64,000 nt of DNA from Orobanche coerulescens (GCA_033398695.1 CM065819.1:1289501-1353500), one strand, 5' to 3'; positions 25,246 through 37,424 are shown, counted from the first letter of the stretch. Notes: generated by a model from the letters alone, not told the origin. A program made the numbers and translations.

Positions 25246-26689
25246 TTAAGCCTTTGCTTGTCCTCAAGCAAAAAGAATTAAATTCAATAAAAGAATGTCG
25301 TGAATCATCGTACGACTCGTAGTGATCAACTTAATCAATACTATCCTGAAATTCTCTCTAAATAATACGAGTGTCATAATAGCAAGTTGCACTCAGAATA
25401 ATGATTCCGCAAAGTAATCAAGTTCAGTCCTAATCACTCGTTCATGAAGAAAATCCAGCTCAAAGATTAACAAAACGTGAGTCAAATCGACCGTCAATAT
25501 GAAAGGCTAAAATAAACAAGCTAGTTCGTCCCGTTCCACAGTCTAATGGCACAATTTTCACGAGTTTCATAACAAATAAACCTCGGACAGTATCCCCTTA
25601 TATATATGTTCAAGAATTTGATTCGAGTTGACCACTAGGTTAGGATCTCGGGATGTTTCATCGGGATAATCCTAGGGTGGAACTTCCATTCTCATGTATT
25701 GGGAAACCGTTTGACGTAAAAGACACTCATGGGGCACATGGATGCTTCTAGTTACTAAGTTCCCGTCTACAGCGGAGAAACAACTCGAATATATAATTTC
25801 CGCATGTCCAAATCAAGGTCACCGTTTTACGCGAGAGTAAACAGCGGGTCATGCGAATACCCCCGGTTACTAGGCTCCCTAACATCGGCACATGTGAAAC
25901 CTCTAGCTCACTAGTCTAATTAGGGTCGTCGTTTTACGCGAGAGTAAACAGCGGGTCACGCGAATGCCCCCGGTTACTAGACTTCCCTTCATAGAACAAC
26001 ATTATCTCGACTTTTGGGAAAAACTAACCGACTCTAAACTCAATCTAAGTGCCAACACGACTAATATAACTGGACGGCTAACTAACCGAAAAATGTAACC
26101 AAACGTATTGACGGTGATTTTAAAACAAGTATGTATCGTCTCTTATCTGCCAAGACCTCTACAATCACGAAAATTTTTGGACCTAAATGAATACTAAGCA
26201 GAAACCGAAATTACTGACTACAACTCGACTAAAACTCGACCGTTTCTTCAGAGAGAAAAACAGTGTCGTAACATCAGTATCACACAAATAGAAGCACGAA
26301 AAATTCACGAATAAAGAAGAATTAAGACAAGCAAGGCTATCGAAAAGAAAAAAATTAACGCAAAACAATGAAAGGTGCAACGAAATAAAGTACAGCAATG
26401 AATGTAGCGACAAAAAGTAAATCCCCCCCAAACTTAGGACGTACATTGACCTCAATGAACAAAAAATGATATGCAGTAAAAGTAAAAGGTCAAGTACTCC
26501 CCTCCAGTCCGCTCACGAGATGGTGCCGGCATCATCCGGTCAGGAGGGTGGTGTGGTTGGCCGGGCTGGAGCAATAAATGGCCCGTCGGGATGCATGATA
26601 TGGGCCGTCCATGCGGCAAGGTGCTCCTGATGATAAGCGTCCTTCGCTGCCAGACGCCTCGCCTCTCGTCGGTTGGCCCGGCGGGCCTG
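25246..26689. other. TE-5 3' untranslated region
   Basis: No gene. Contains a duplicated segment (ccgttttacgcgagagtaaa, then cagcgggtca, near 25821 and 25931). Confidence 0.6.
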
Positions 26690-27896
26690 CTATCGCATCT
26701 CGGCTCTGACGGCAGCAATAACGCTTTCCCGCTCCGTCCGCTGCTCCTCTCGCATGGCAGCCATCAAACTCTCCCTCTCTCTCCTCATCTCATCTCTCTC
26801 ACTCCTCGTCTCCTCTCTCAGCTCCTCTCTCTCTCTCCTCAGATCCTCCCTCAGCCCCTCTCTCTCTCTCCTCAGATCCTCCCTCAGCCCATCAAATAAC
26901 TCCTGCAACCTCGCTCTGTCGGGCGGCGGGCCGGCATCTCCATGTGTCAACAAAAGCGGCTCGGGGGATCCCTCGTGGGCCTCCTCTAGAAGAAATCCTC
27001 TCCCCCGAGCGTGCGCCGGCACTCCTCCCCACTGGTCAAAGTGTGATATGATGCGGTGGTCGATCGGGGCCTGGGGGGCAAGCATCGGCTCGTCGTCTGA
27101 CCACGTCAGCCCCGACTGCCGGCACAAAGCGCAGATGAGAGAGGGGTGCTTCAACCCCGTCTTGGCCCCCCCTGGATACACTGGAAGATAGATCGGACTA
27201 GGATGGGGGCCACATCGAAACGCAGCCTGGAAGTGATAGCATAAAGTGTCGGGGCGCGGGAGAGAAAGACAGTACGGATCTGGGAGGTGAGGTCAATGCG
27301 TGCGCAGATAAAATAAAGCCAGGCACGCCCGAGCCGGCTGAGGCGCGAGCTCTTGAAGTGGAAAGTGGAAGAACCCTGTGCGCGCTGCTCCCAGTCGGAA
27401 TCGGGCTGTGCAATGGTCTCGAGCAGAGCCTCCTTCGTGAGGCTAGTCATCACTTGGTCATAGGCCGTCTCATCTACCACCGGAAGCCCAAACAACCTCC
27501 GAATAGCAGCAGTGGAGAAATCAACTGTAACACCTCGGACATCGACCTGAGTCCGAGACTCTAATGATGGCAACGTATGTCCTGCCCGAATGTGCTTCAG
27601 CAGTGCGCTGGCGTAGAACTCCTGCACAATCGAGATAACCGCTGGCTCGGGAGGTGCAGCAAATCTGGCCCACCCCATCTCATCAATCATGGTAAGCAAT
27701 TCTCCGTCCTGAGGAGCTGGAGTAAATCCCCTCTCTGGAATAATCGGTCGTGGCTGGATCTTTTCATTGAAGATCTTGTGAATTTCAGGGTCCGAAAACT
27801 AGTGCCCCTCCGACTCGGCCCGACTACGAGAGGTCTCCCCTCGAGTGGGGGATGACTGGGTCCTAGCTCTCTTGCTCAGTTTCTTTGTTCTCGCCA
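26690..27896 (-). pseudogene. TE-5 second ORF: putative plant transposon protein with coiled coil
   Basis: The likely start is the ATG at 27896 (MARTKKLSKRARTQ, basic). The frame meets TAG at 27799-27801 and continues with a domain resembling the 'putative plant transposon protein' family (PF20167-like): EFYASALL, VRGVTVDFSTAAIRRLFGLP, then KSSRLSRLGRAWLYFICARI. A 7-C run (27166-27172) shifts the frame. The downstream part runs to 26690 and ends in a charged coiled coil of repeated LREDLRREREG-type heptads. About 400 codons in all. Same strand as gag, in the place of the env-like ORF of Athila. Role unknown; family call by eye. Confidence 0.65.
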
Positions 27897-28555
27897 TAAT
27901 CAGTCCTGAAAAGTACAACCCGAGGGTTTATTTACGCAAACAATAATAACAATGATCTACACTCGGCTAAGGATGTCCAGCCAGAAATCCCGAATTTAAC
28001 AAAATAGCGCATTCGTGAGAGAAGGATGAAATTGGACTTAAACGTTTAACCTGGACGTAAGGGTTGGGCTTGTTGTAAATTCAGAACGTATACGTTGCAC
28101 GAAAATTCAAAAGATTGCTTTTCCAAAGAAATTTTTTCACTTAGGCAATTTATCAAACACCTTTAGGGCACGAGTTTACTTGAAGAATAAACATGGCTAT
28201 AGCTCGATTCAACCCCCAAGAACAGAAACACAATTCATTCATCATCAACACAACACACTCAACTCATTCATATTCCAAACTAACCATGAAAATTCGATTA
28301 AAACTACTATTTTATTCCCTAAACCATCCTAGAAATTTTGAAGGAAAATAAACATGTTCAATCCATCCAAAGCATAAACAACTTCAAATTTAAATCCATA
28401 AACAAGTAGAGATTAAAGATTGGAACATACCTTGATTGGTTTTGTGAAGAGTGCAAGAAGAAATCGCCAGAAAAATTGGAAGATTGTTTCGGCCGATTCG
28501 CTACCGGGAGGGAAAGAGAAGGAAAGAAGGCGTACTGGAAATGCCGGCCGAATGC

Positions 28556-28805
28556 GTGTTATAAGCTACAGGCCTTTCGAATTCCGCATAGTGTGCCGCG
28601 GCACGGCTAAAGTGAGCGCGGCACGAGTACGATCCCTTTTACACCTTGCTCGTTTCGTCGTGTGTGCCGCGGCACGAATTTCGTGTGCCGCGGCTCGGTG
28701 CTCAAGTGTGCCGCGGCTCATTTATGCCGTGCCGCGGCCTGAGTCTGATGGGTTTAGCTTATTTCCTTCGATTTATGTGTGCCGCGGCTCACAATACATG
28801 TGCGG
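28556..28805 (-). promoter_or_regulatory. internal copy of the TE-5 palindrome array with TATA-like box
   Basis: At least seven GTGCCGCGGC units at 28590-28805. On the minus strand they lie just upstream of CTTATAAC (about 28556-28566), and the second ORF starts 0.66 kb further on. The spatial order (array, then TATA-like box) copies the LTR promoter. Confidence 0.45.
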
Positions 28806-29285
28806 CTCGGACTTGATTTCTCCACAGGACTTTCACCTGCAGAATTTTGAGAAGATCACGTTAAAGCGAGAGGCGAAGCAAATTGAAGCACAAAAATGAT
28901 GAAAAATAAGAATCACATGCAAGAAAAATAAATAAACGCAAAAATCTACAACTACGAACTCGGGTTGCCTCGAGAAGCGCTAAGTTTATAGTCTTGTAGG
29001 ACCTATTTGAAAATATTAGTTCGCTTTTCGCAAACTCCATTTGGTTTCCGCCCCGATCATCGAACCATTCATATGGTTTTCAAAATTATGACCATCGGTC
29101 GTTAACGATTCGACTTTCGGTTGGGGCCTCAAATATTTTTTGCGGAAAGGTTTCGATGTGAACAACTTCCCGAAACACCCGTTTTTCTCATGACTATATG
29201 TCCGCTGGGCTTCCGGCTTACTCTCCTCCTTCACGAACGCACTCAAGACTGCAGCAGATTTGTCAGCATGCTCGAGAAACGCTAC

Positions 29286-29640
29286 TCATTCTGCACCCTT
29301 CTTAAAAATTGAACCATCTGCCACTGAATCTGAATTTTTCAACCGACTATGTTTTCGGTGCTTTCCTCTTTCAACTGCATCTACACTTTCACCTTGTGAC
29401 CTTTTATCAACACTTCCGGGACATGGGAAAGATTTGAATACTTGACAAGTAACTTGCTCGTCTTGGACCCTCAGAGTTAACTCCCTTTTTTCCACGTCTA
29501 TCAGGGTTCGGCCAGTCGCTAAAAATGGTCGTCCCAAGATGATTGGGATATCTTCATCTTCCTCCATGTCGAGTACGATGAAATCGGCCGGAAAGATGAA
29601 CTTATCAACTTTGACTAATACATCCTCAATCACTCCCCTG
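29286..29640 (-). pseudogene. TE-5 protease C-terminal half, frameshifted
   Basis: Reads VLVKVDKFIFPADFIVLDME, then DIPIILGRPFLATGRTLIDV, the flap and ILGRPFL part of a retroviral-type aspartic protease as found in Athila. The N-terminal active-site half ([11 protein letters not shown], around 29740) is in the preceding gag frame, which stops at 29630; a frameshift near 29635 separates them. Nothing resembling RT follows; coding resemblance fades by about 29016. Confidence 0.75.
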
Positions 29641-31588
29641 GATACTTAATCGATCGATCCGCCAATTGTAAGGAGACTGTTGTTGGCTTGGCTTCCCCAA
29701 TATCCAGCTTTTTGAAAATCGACAGAGGCATGAGGTTGATACTAGCACCGAGATCGCACAGTGCCTTATTAAAAAAAAGATTCCCCATGGTGCACGGTAT
29801 GTTGAAGCTTCCTAGATCTTTCAATTTTGGTGGGAGCTTCTTTTGAAGAATTGCGCTGCACTCCTCCGTCAAGGCGACAGTTTCAAACTCCTCGAGTTTT
29901 CTTTTCTTCGACAATATCTCTTTCATGAATTTAGCGTAGCTCGGCATTTGTTCCAACGCGTCAGCGAACGGAATGTTAATGTGAAGCTTTTTAAATACGT
30001 CAAGGAACTTAGAAAATTGTTTGTCCGCCTTTCTCTGCTGTAGTCTCTGCGGAAACGGGACGGGGGGCACACATCTCTTCAGGTTATCCGGAAACGTTAT
30101 TGAAGGTTTCGAATCTTGTGACTCCTCTGTCTCTAAATTATTCTTTTCCTCAATTTCCTTCATCTTTTCACACCGCTCGGGCTGGTCCAACACCTCTTTC
30201 CCGCTTCTCAAGCTGATTGCGTTTAGACTCTCTCTAGGATTTGTCTCTGTTGTACTCGACAATGCTCCCTCCGGGCGAGCTGTCAACACATTAGCAATTT
30301 GTCCCAGCTGGACCTCCAAGTTTCGAATGGAAGCGGAATGATTTTGCAATGTCGCTTCAGTACGGGTCATGAATTGACTCGTATTTGCCGCCAATTTTGC
30401 AAGTGCTTCTTCGAGAGAAACTTTGGGAGCGGGAGCGGGCTGCTGTTGATTCTGAGCGAACGGGGACTGGTTTGAGTTCTGTCCGTTTCTCCACGAAAAG
30501 TTGGGATGATTGCGCCACCCCGGATTATAAGTGTTGGAGTACGGGTTATTCTGCCGATTCCCATTTCCCACGAATTGAGCCTGCTCCTGGTGATGTTGCT
30601 CGAACGGTTTTCCAACTTGACACTCCGCGCTCGGGTGAGATCCGTTACACCAATTGCATGTCTCAATGGTAACGGGAGAAGGTGCATGCAAAAATGCTTG
30701 GAGCTGTTGGGTCAAAGCGGCGACTTGAGCTGACAAGGTGGAAATCGGATCATTACTTGAAACTTCCATAACTCTCTTCGGTGTCAATCTTTCCGATGGC
30801 CATTGATATGCGTTTGCGGCCATAGCTTCCAAAAGCGAGTGTGCCTCGGCCATAGTCTTTCCCATCAAAGCCCCATCGGCGGCTGCATCCACTAGAGTGC
30901 GTGTAGAAGCACCCAAACCATTGTAAAACGTCTGAATTTGTAACCAATCAGGAAGGCCGTGATGAGGGCATCTTCGTAACAATTCTTTATATCGCTCCCA
31001 CGCCTCGTGGAGCGATTCCATATCGTACTGACCAAAGGTGGTTATTTCGTTTCTCAACCTCGCCGTCTTAGAAGGCGGGAAGAATTTGGCAAGGAAGGCT
31101 TGCGCTAACTCTCCCCATGTTGTAATCGACCCCGGTGGTAAGGAATTTAACCAAAATTTCGCTTTATCCCTCAAAGAGAAAGGAAAAAGCCTCAATCGGA
31201 TGGCATCATCGGTGACACCATTAGTCTTGAACGTGTCGCATATCTCAAGGAAAGAAGCAATATGAGCGTTCGGGTCATCATTCGGCAGTCCACAGAATCG
31301 GCTCGCCTGCACCATCTGAATAATAGCAGGCTTGATCTCAAAATTATTGGCTTAGATAGTGGGACGCCGAATTCCCGAAAAATTAGCATTGATCTGCGGC
31401 ATGGCATAATCTCGAAGAGCTAGTTCCGGTTGAACTTGCCGCACATGGTTATCTCCTCCTTGGACTTCGATATTCTCGGCCATGTTGACCGTCGTCTGCA
31501 ACTCTCTTTTCTCCTTCTTGTTCCTTCGAAGAGTGCGCTCGAGCTCGGTATCCAAAGGTAGTAGGCCTTCGTTACCGAGTTTTCTCAT
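29630..31588 (-). pseudogene. gag: TE-5 gag with protease active-site segment, one nonsense codon
   Basis: Starts at the ATG at 31588 (MRKLGNEGLLPLDTELERTL), TAA at 31352-31354, then the same frame runs open for 560 codons to 29630. Retrotrans_gag signatures: [61 protein letters not shown] Cys/His segment ([13 protein letters not shown]) replaces a standard knuckle. The end carries [18 protein letters not shown], the D-x-G-A protease active site. Strongly Athila-like. Apart from the TAA the frame is remarkably open, so decay is recent. Confidence 0.9.
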
Positions 31589-31709
31589 GCACTACACGAA
31601 AGGTCCTGAAAGGAAAAACAAATAACCGAAATTAAATACACAAAATAATAAAAATAAAAACGTTTAAATTAAGACTAGAAATACTTAAATCGATATTAGA
31701 AAATTTCAG

Positions 31710-31727
31710 TCCCCGGCAACGGCGCCA
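31710..31727 (-). other. TE-5 tRNA-Asp primer-binding site
   Basis: The minus strand reads TGGCGCCGTTGCCGGGGA, the complement of plant tRNA-Asp 3' end, as known for Athila elements. Confidence 0.9.
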
Positions 31728-31733
31728 AAAACT

Positions 31734-33059
31734 TGTTGCGATATTTCTTACACGCAAGTGCACGTCATCGTTTACAAGTAATAAAGTGATAAGTAGAGTA
31801 TCGTTCCCACGAGGACTGAATCTCTAACTACCGATTTTTGTGTATTCCAATTTTATTTGAACAATCGAATTTGGGTTTTTGCAATTAATAACTAAAAGAA
31901 TTACTAAGAGACTAAACAGTATAAAACGATAGCTCGAATAAAAGAAATCAAATGATGAATAAGTCTAGGATTCTGAATCCACCTCGGTTTATCCGAATTT
32001 ACTCTCGATTATCCATAATAAATAATTTTCCCAATTTATTGAAGGCGGAGATTGCTAATATATTCTACCGCTTCTCCCGAGGTCAATAGATTTATCTAAA
32101 GGCGAATAACGCACTCTATCCCTAGGTGAATTAATTCGTCAATAGGCGAAAAGCATAAAATCTCCCAAAGGCCACGTAGTTCCTATGAGTATATTCCTAT
32201 CTCACAGAATAAAACGGTCCTCACCAATAGTTCCTCACCAATTCTCCTCTCCCGATTCGAATTGAATGATTAAATCAATACAACTATTGGCCAGATAATT
32301 GCAAGCATTAAACACAATTGGGAAAACTCAACAAAAAGGTAATTAATTGGATAATCTCAAGCAGTTTGTCAAAACTTAGGTTTCATCAAAACCCTAGATT
32401 AGGGCTTTAGCCTGACATACTAATAATTGAAAATACAGAATAAATAAATGAAAGCATAAAAATCAAACGCAGATGAAGCTTGGATTCCTCCGTTCTTCAG
32501 CTTCCGCCCTTTGCCTTTGAAGTCTTCTGCTTCCCTCTTCTTCTGCCGTCTCCAAGCTTAAGCTCCAAAAGATAAAAGATCCAAAGATAATTAATTAGGG
32601 TCTTAAACCCTATTTATAGCTCAGCACATCCTCCAAATCGCGTCCGTATCAGTAGGTCGAAAACTGGCTTCGAAACGGCCCAAAATCCGCGCGGACATAC
32701 AAAAACCGCCAAGTGTGCCGCGGCGCACTAAATCTGTGCCGCGGCACAGAGCCTTCAGCTGGATGCCTGGGCGTCCTTAATTTCTTCTGTGCCGCGGCTC
32801 ACCTGGGCTGTGCCGCGGCACAGAGTACAGTTTACTCTGCCCTTGGCTGGGTGTCTTCCTGTGCCGCGGCCCTGCTTCCTTGTGCCGCGGCTCATAGTCC
32901 AGATTTGCCGTTTTCGCCCGTTTTGCCTCGTTTTAGCTTCCAGACTTCAATTTCCTGACAAATATACAAAATTAAGGCATTAAAGGCTCATTTTATCAAA
33001 TTCACTCTCCAAAATAATACAAAATAATGACAAATAAGCGTATAAAAATTCGCCTAACA
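31734..33059 (-). repeat. TE-5 5' LTR (1326 bp)
   Basis: Same ends as 23911-25232; TATAAATA on the minus strand at 32611-32618. Differences from the partner are sparse over the first kilobase but crowd into the palindrome zone (about 32714-32890). Confidence 0.95.
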
Positions 33060-34399
33060 GTGTCTGGGTTTCGGGTGTGGGTTTGAGTGATCCCAAACCC
33101 GCACCCATAATATCGGGTGTCGCCCGAACCCAAACCCAAACCCAGTCAACTCGGGTTTGCCCGTTGACTTGGGTTTGGGTTCGGGTGGGCCCCACGGGTT
33201 TGGGCTTTCTTGCCATCCCTACCGTAGCGTGCGCTAATAGCCGCAGCTTAGCGCGCGCTATAGGGCTCCCAGTTGAATGCAGTAGCTTCTGCCCCTCGCG
33301 TTAGCATTCGCTATCCACAAGCTAGCATGCGCTAACTCTGCACAGTAGCGCGCACTACAACACCTAGTAGTGTGCGCTACACCTATATCGAACCAAACTC
33401 GTCACAACAACGATACTCCCCACCGGAACGACAAACACACGACGATCTGGAAAAAAGCGAACAAATAATGAAGTCTGACATACAACCATATAAACATAGG
33501 CACCATATATCCGCTTGAATCAGTAAGTAATTGAAGATGTTCGGGCACCAAAATCTTGGGTATTACACTCTACCCCACTAAAAATACGTTTCGTCCCAAA
33601 ACTTAAAACATGAAACAATCAGGGCAAGGCAACCTTAGACAACACTCGTTATCTGTTGCTGACAGCATACAACAAACCTCATGCAGTACAGAATTGCTAC
33701 AGTTCGAATCAATACGCAAGAGTATTTATGAGATGCAACGAACATGAATCACTACAGTTGACTAATCCGAATAGCACAACAACCAAAACATGAGTCTAAT
33801 GCTGAACAAGTATGTAATTCCGATAGCCTCAGAGGTTTGGAAGATCACATACGAAGACAATCAGTTGAAACTCTTGGAAATTTACGAAGTGGCCAAAACA
33901 CTCAATAATCACAATTCGAGTTCGAACAATAACAATCGGACAATAAGGATCGAATAACAACGATCGAATAACAACTCCGAAGTTCACACCTCAACTCAAG
34001 ACATAAAATGTGCTTGTAAGAACTACAAGACGTTCATTTCGCATAGGGATCACGAGAGTCGAACCAAGCTTGAAAAGGTCAATAACGATAAACGGATTAA
34101 TCCGAAACAATATCATAACTCGTTCGAGCGACAAAAACCAAAGCATAGAACAAGTTCAGAAAGTATCAACGAACGCAAGCGATCCAATAGCAAGAAACTG
34201 GCAGACTACACCTTTCAGGGACTTCTCACAGTCGATCCTGATATCAGTGCTGGAGTCCGTGCCTCAAAAGACTAGGTAACCAACTCGCAAAACTGAATTT
34301 TGTGTCCCTCGGCATACTAACAAGTAACCACCTAGCGCAACAAAATGATAATACATAATCACACACAAAAATTGCCATCACCAGACAGCACACGTAAAA

Positions 34400-34823
34400 T
34401 ACAGTCACAAGTGATCGGTTTCGGGCAAAACTCTGCTTCCAAAAATTCTTGGAATTCTGCCCACATGACGACATGATCCTTAGGTTTAATATCTTCTCAC
34501 CAATTAGCGGCATATCGAGGGTGACTCATACGAACTACCTCTCGAAGCGATTGGTTTGCACCGACGTGCTGAGTCGCATCTGTGTTATATTGAACCACCT
34601 AGGTCAACTAAGTCATCTGTGTCGCTACTTGTTGCAATATAGTAGCAATACCAAGGCCAACGTCATGCCCGAAAATATTCTCTTGGTCCCGCGTCTGAAC
34701 TTCGTGGCCATCTGTACCACGTTTATGACCACGACCTCTGCCCCTTGGCGTACTGAGCAGATACCACTCAACACGATGAAACACAACTTCGCAACATAGT
34801 ATATCAAAGTGCCAACTCAGCAC
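34400..34823 (-). pseudogene. gag: gag remnant of TE-3
   Basis: The minus strand shows a Gly/Arg stretch (GRGRGHKRG), then ILQQVATQMT and, in another frame, VVMWAEFQEFLEAEFCPKP. These resemble the N-terminal region and the W-x-EF...F-P block of Tekay/Del-like gag. Several stops and shifts; short and degenerate. Confidence 0.5.
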
Positions 34824-35061
34824 AACATATCAACATAAGCAACAAATAGCAGCACGATAAAAATATCAACTCAGGATCACAAATACAAAAATTAGAATTA
34901 CAAGAGATAAAACTTACGATTGTAACTGACGGATCACATAACTGTATCAACATAAAATTAACGACCATTATCGTTACAATCACGGCCATAATATACTACA
35001 CATGGTAGCTAATCATTTTTAACATTCTTTTAAAACTCCCTGGATATCCAATTAAATAATA

Positions 35062-35319
35062 CTCCCTCCTATTCAAAATAAGTCTTTTTGGATCAATGCA
35101 CACATATTAAGAAAATATTGACTTTCTACTTTACACTTAATAAATTACTTTGGAATTCACACTATACATTTAAAAATACCAATAACTAAGCTATTTTTAG
35201 TAAGTCTTCACATCATTTGAGAAAAAATATAATTAATGATCATTGGAAAGTGCAAAACGACATATAAAATGAAAATAATATAAATAGCCAAAAAGACTTA
35301 TATTTTGAATAGGAGGGAG
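35062..35319. mobile_element. Stowaway-type MITE
   Basis: 258 bp, with TIRs starting CTCCCTCCTATTCAAAAT and ending in its near-perfect complement (about 30 bp, small indel), flanked by TA on both sides (35060-35061, 35320-35321). CTCCCTCC is the hallmark of plant Stowaway (Tc1/mariner) MITEs. Non-coding. Confidence 0.95.
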
Positions 35320-36444
35320 TATCATTTGAAAATATTTGAATTTGCATGTTTATTCGAAATAAAATTTTGAAAGTACTTTTGGTACCTCGGGCTGTTTTAT
35401 CAGGACTAGAACCACAGTTCATAACCGTTTGTTTTGAAAACCTTTGAAAAAAATAGTAACTCAAAACAACAAGTTTCCTTGAAAGCGACATCATCAAGAT
35501 AACCATGTCATCACTTATCATCATTTCAAATAACAATACATAAGGTATCGCGTGGCCATGCCCTATTAGCATCGACCCTCGAAGGTTTCACCGAATCGTT
35601 CCCAATTGGACAAACCATTCATATTAGCACTAATCACCTCCACGATCAACAATCTCATCCGGGTAACATCATACGAGCTACAAATCAGGTCCGACTCATG
35701 CAAAACACAATCAAATACTAAGCCAAAATTTCATAACAATAAAGGCAACACAACAATAAATCAAATCACTCGGCCTCACAAGCAATCCGAGTTTAAAGTT
35801 TAAGTCGAGTAAGATTTTTCATCTTTCACTATTTATTTCTGAAAGTAAAAATCACATTTTTATTTTTGAATATAGAAATTATATGGTGTGAAAGATTTTT
35901 AAAATCGTGCACTCGAATTATTTGAAAATAAAAACAATACATTTAAAATCATTTCCGAAAATCCTCTCAACACGACAAAAGATCAACGACGGTAACATTT
36001 TACAAAATGTCCAAAGTACTTTAAAACATCTTTTTCAAATAACGTCGTTGGGTTTCATTTGAGAATACAAGGCCGGCGGGCCAATTTCAAACAATTTTCC
36101 CAAAATCCATACGAAACCGCCGCTTAACCGCACCGTCAAAACATTTTCGAAAATTGATTTTCCACAAACTTACTTAAGTCTATGAAATTGTTAGAAAAGC
36201 GTTTTCAAGCACACACACAGCAGACATAATTACCAATGCGAACATGTTTGTAGCATATAACAACAATTAGCCAAAATAGTCCATTCTCAAACACATGCCT
36301 ATACGGCATTCAAGATCACCAATTTATCAGACACAACTCATTACCACCAAATTCAAACACACATCAACACCATCATATGAGTTGCTCAACAAACTCTACT
36401 ATCGATACATTTCCTAGAACACATCATTGTTCAAGGTTCCATGT

Positions 36445-37403
36445 TGTTGTGCGGCGATTTATACGCCTCGACTGCGACCGGCATGCGGGCTGAGCGACCA
36501 AGCCAGCATTAAATAATCCAAGGCACACTTGCCAAACGAAGAGTTCAGATCGAGACCAGGTACCGAGCGATCGACGTCCAGGGTGATCGCCTCTTGGCAC
36601 CTAGCGATCGACTCTGGTGCCCAACAAAGGACGACCGTACTATGCCACGTGCAAGGCCATCATCCGTCATATCTACGAAGACCGGATCTCGGAGAGAAGA
36701 CCCACGTGCAGATCCGAGAATGGTGCCGCGGATTAAGGATCTTTGACTCCAGTCCATCAAACAACTGTCAACGACAAGGACTGCCTCACCTACCGACAGA
36801 CCCGCCAAAAGACCCTAGGTGGGACCTCCCAAGACAGCGATATAGAACGCGTGATGTCTTCTCATTGGTTCGCACATCCGGCTGCCAGCAGCTACTGCGG
36901 ACTTTAAGGAGACCAACCCAAGTGCTAAAGACGATCGCCCGCTTATTATAATACAGGAAAGGCGATCGCCCATCTACTACCACTCCTATAAATAGGGAAC
37001 CTCCAACAACTGGAAGGGGGTTCGGTTCAGGAGTTCAGGAATTATTTCCACACGAGAGTTCAGCTAATTCACACAGTGAGAGACAGTCGATTTCTCGCAG
37101 TAAACACAGCACTCCATTATTGTTATAAGAACTCGCAGAGCATCATCTCTCGTTCTTCCGGCAATCATCAGCACTCAAGAGCTAGATAACTAGGGTCTTT
37201 ACACTCATTGTAATTGTATTCTAACATTAATATTTGTACTCTCAAGTATTCATATTAATATTATCTCAGGAGAGCATTCAAGCCCGGGATTAACAACCCT
37301 GGCAAATCTTGTGTTATTTACTTCCCCTCGGACGTGCTCTCGCATTTGTTTGTTACTCATCCATTCCAGCAATCCCTTCCGGATAATATTTTGGGTATCA
37401 ACA
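36445..37403 (+). repeat. TE-6 5' LTR
   Basis: TGTTGTGCGG to GGGTATCAACA, clearly related to the reverse complement of the TE-2 LTR. TATAAATA at 36987-36994, with GGCGATCGCC-type motifs from about 36560 to 36970 just upstream. Confidence 0.85.
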
Positions 37404-37405
37404 AT

Positions 37406-37424
37406 TGGCACTAGAAGAAGGGGG
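37406..37424 (+). other. TE-6 primer-binding site
   Basis: TGGCACTAGAAGAAGGGGG follows the LTR after two bases and differs from the TE-2 site mainly at TGGCAC versus TGGCGC. Confidence 0.65.

Larger units (their letters stand above)
23911..33059 (-). mobile_element. TE-5: Athila-like LTR retrotransposon lacking RT/integrase
   Basis: Complete element with 5-bp duplications GTGTC at 23906-23910 and 33060-33064. LTRs are 23911-25232 and 31734-33059. The minus orientation is set by the tRNA-Asp PBS next to the right LTR and an AAGTTTGGGGG purine tract next to the left. Order: gag, protease remnant, non-coding stretch with palindromes, a second ORF with coiled coil, 3' UTR. About 4 kb of pol expected in Athila elements is absent. 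Confidence 0.9.
23416..33221. mobile_element. hAT-type non-autonomous element, hosting TE-5
   Basis: Terminal inverted repeat TAGGGATGGCAA (left) and TTGCCATCCCTA (right), flanked by the perfect 8-bp duplication CCGTAGCG at 23408-23415 and 33222-33229, diagnostic of hAT. Without TE-5 and one copy of its duplication the element is about 652 bp and encodes nothing. Subterminal regions are packed with AACCCA/TGGGTT motifs, as in many hAT elements where transposase binds subterminally. Confidence 0.9.
23323..33390 (-). promoter_or_regulatory. TE-3 U3 palindrome array (TAGCGCGCGCTA type), split
   Basis: Dyads TTAGCGTGCGCTAA (23323-23336) and TAGCGCGCGCTA (33249-33260), plus variants, occupy 23323-23415 and 33225-33390. 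They lie immediately upstream (minus strand) of the TATA-like box; the hAT element landed inside the array. Confidence 0.6.
21280..33567 (-). repeat. TE-3 3' LTR, split by hAT element and TE-5
   Basis: Begins like the TE-7 LTR (ggatctaccaggct, ttggtctttc, acccgcacgggggtcaaaata blocks) and ends CTTGGGTATTACA. TATA-like TTTATATA at 23307-23313 (minus strand). The LTR resumes at 33230 after the hAT duplication. Confidence 0.8.
21280..36444 (-). mobile_element. TE-3: minus-strand LTR element of the TGTAAYA family, incomplete
   Basis: A 3' LTR at 21280-33567 (TGTAACACCCC to GGGTATTACA, about 2.47 kb after removing the nested hAT element), an adjacent purine tract, then about 2.9 kb of interior with gag traces. 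The 5' LTR is missing: the interior stops at TE-6. The left flank is TCAAG (21275-21279); no copy of it was found on the right. Confidence 0.7.
33568..36444. other. TE-3 interior
   Basis: AT-rich; the purine tract GTGGGGTAGAG (minus strand) adjoins the LTR at 33568. Only gag traces and a MITE are recognisable. Confidence 0.6.

Noticed and set aside
28420..28899. 159-codon plus-strand ORF
   Set aside because: It spans the palindrome array antisense to all TE-5 genes and shows no domain.
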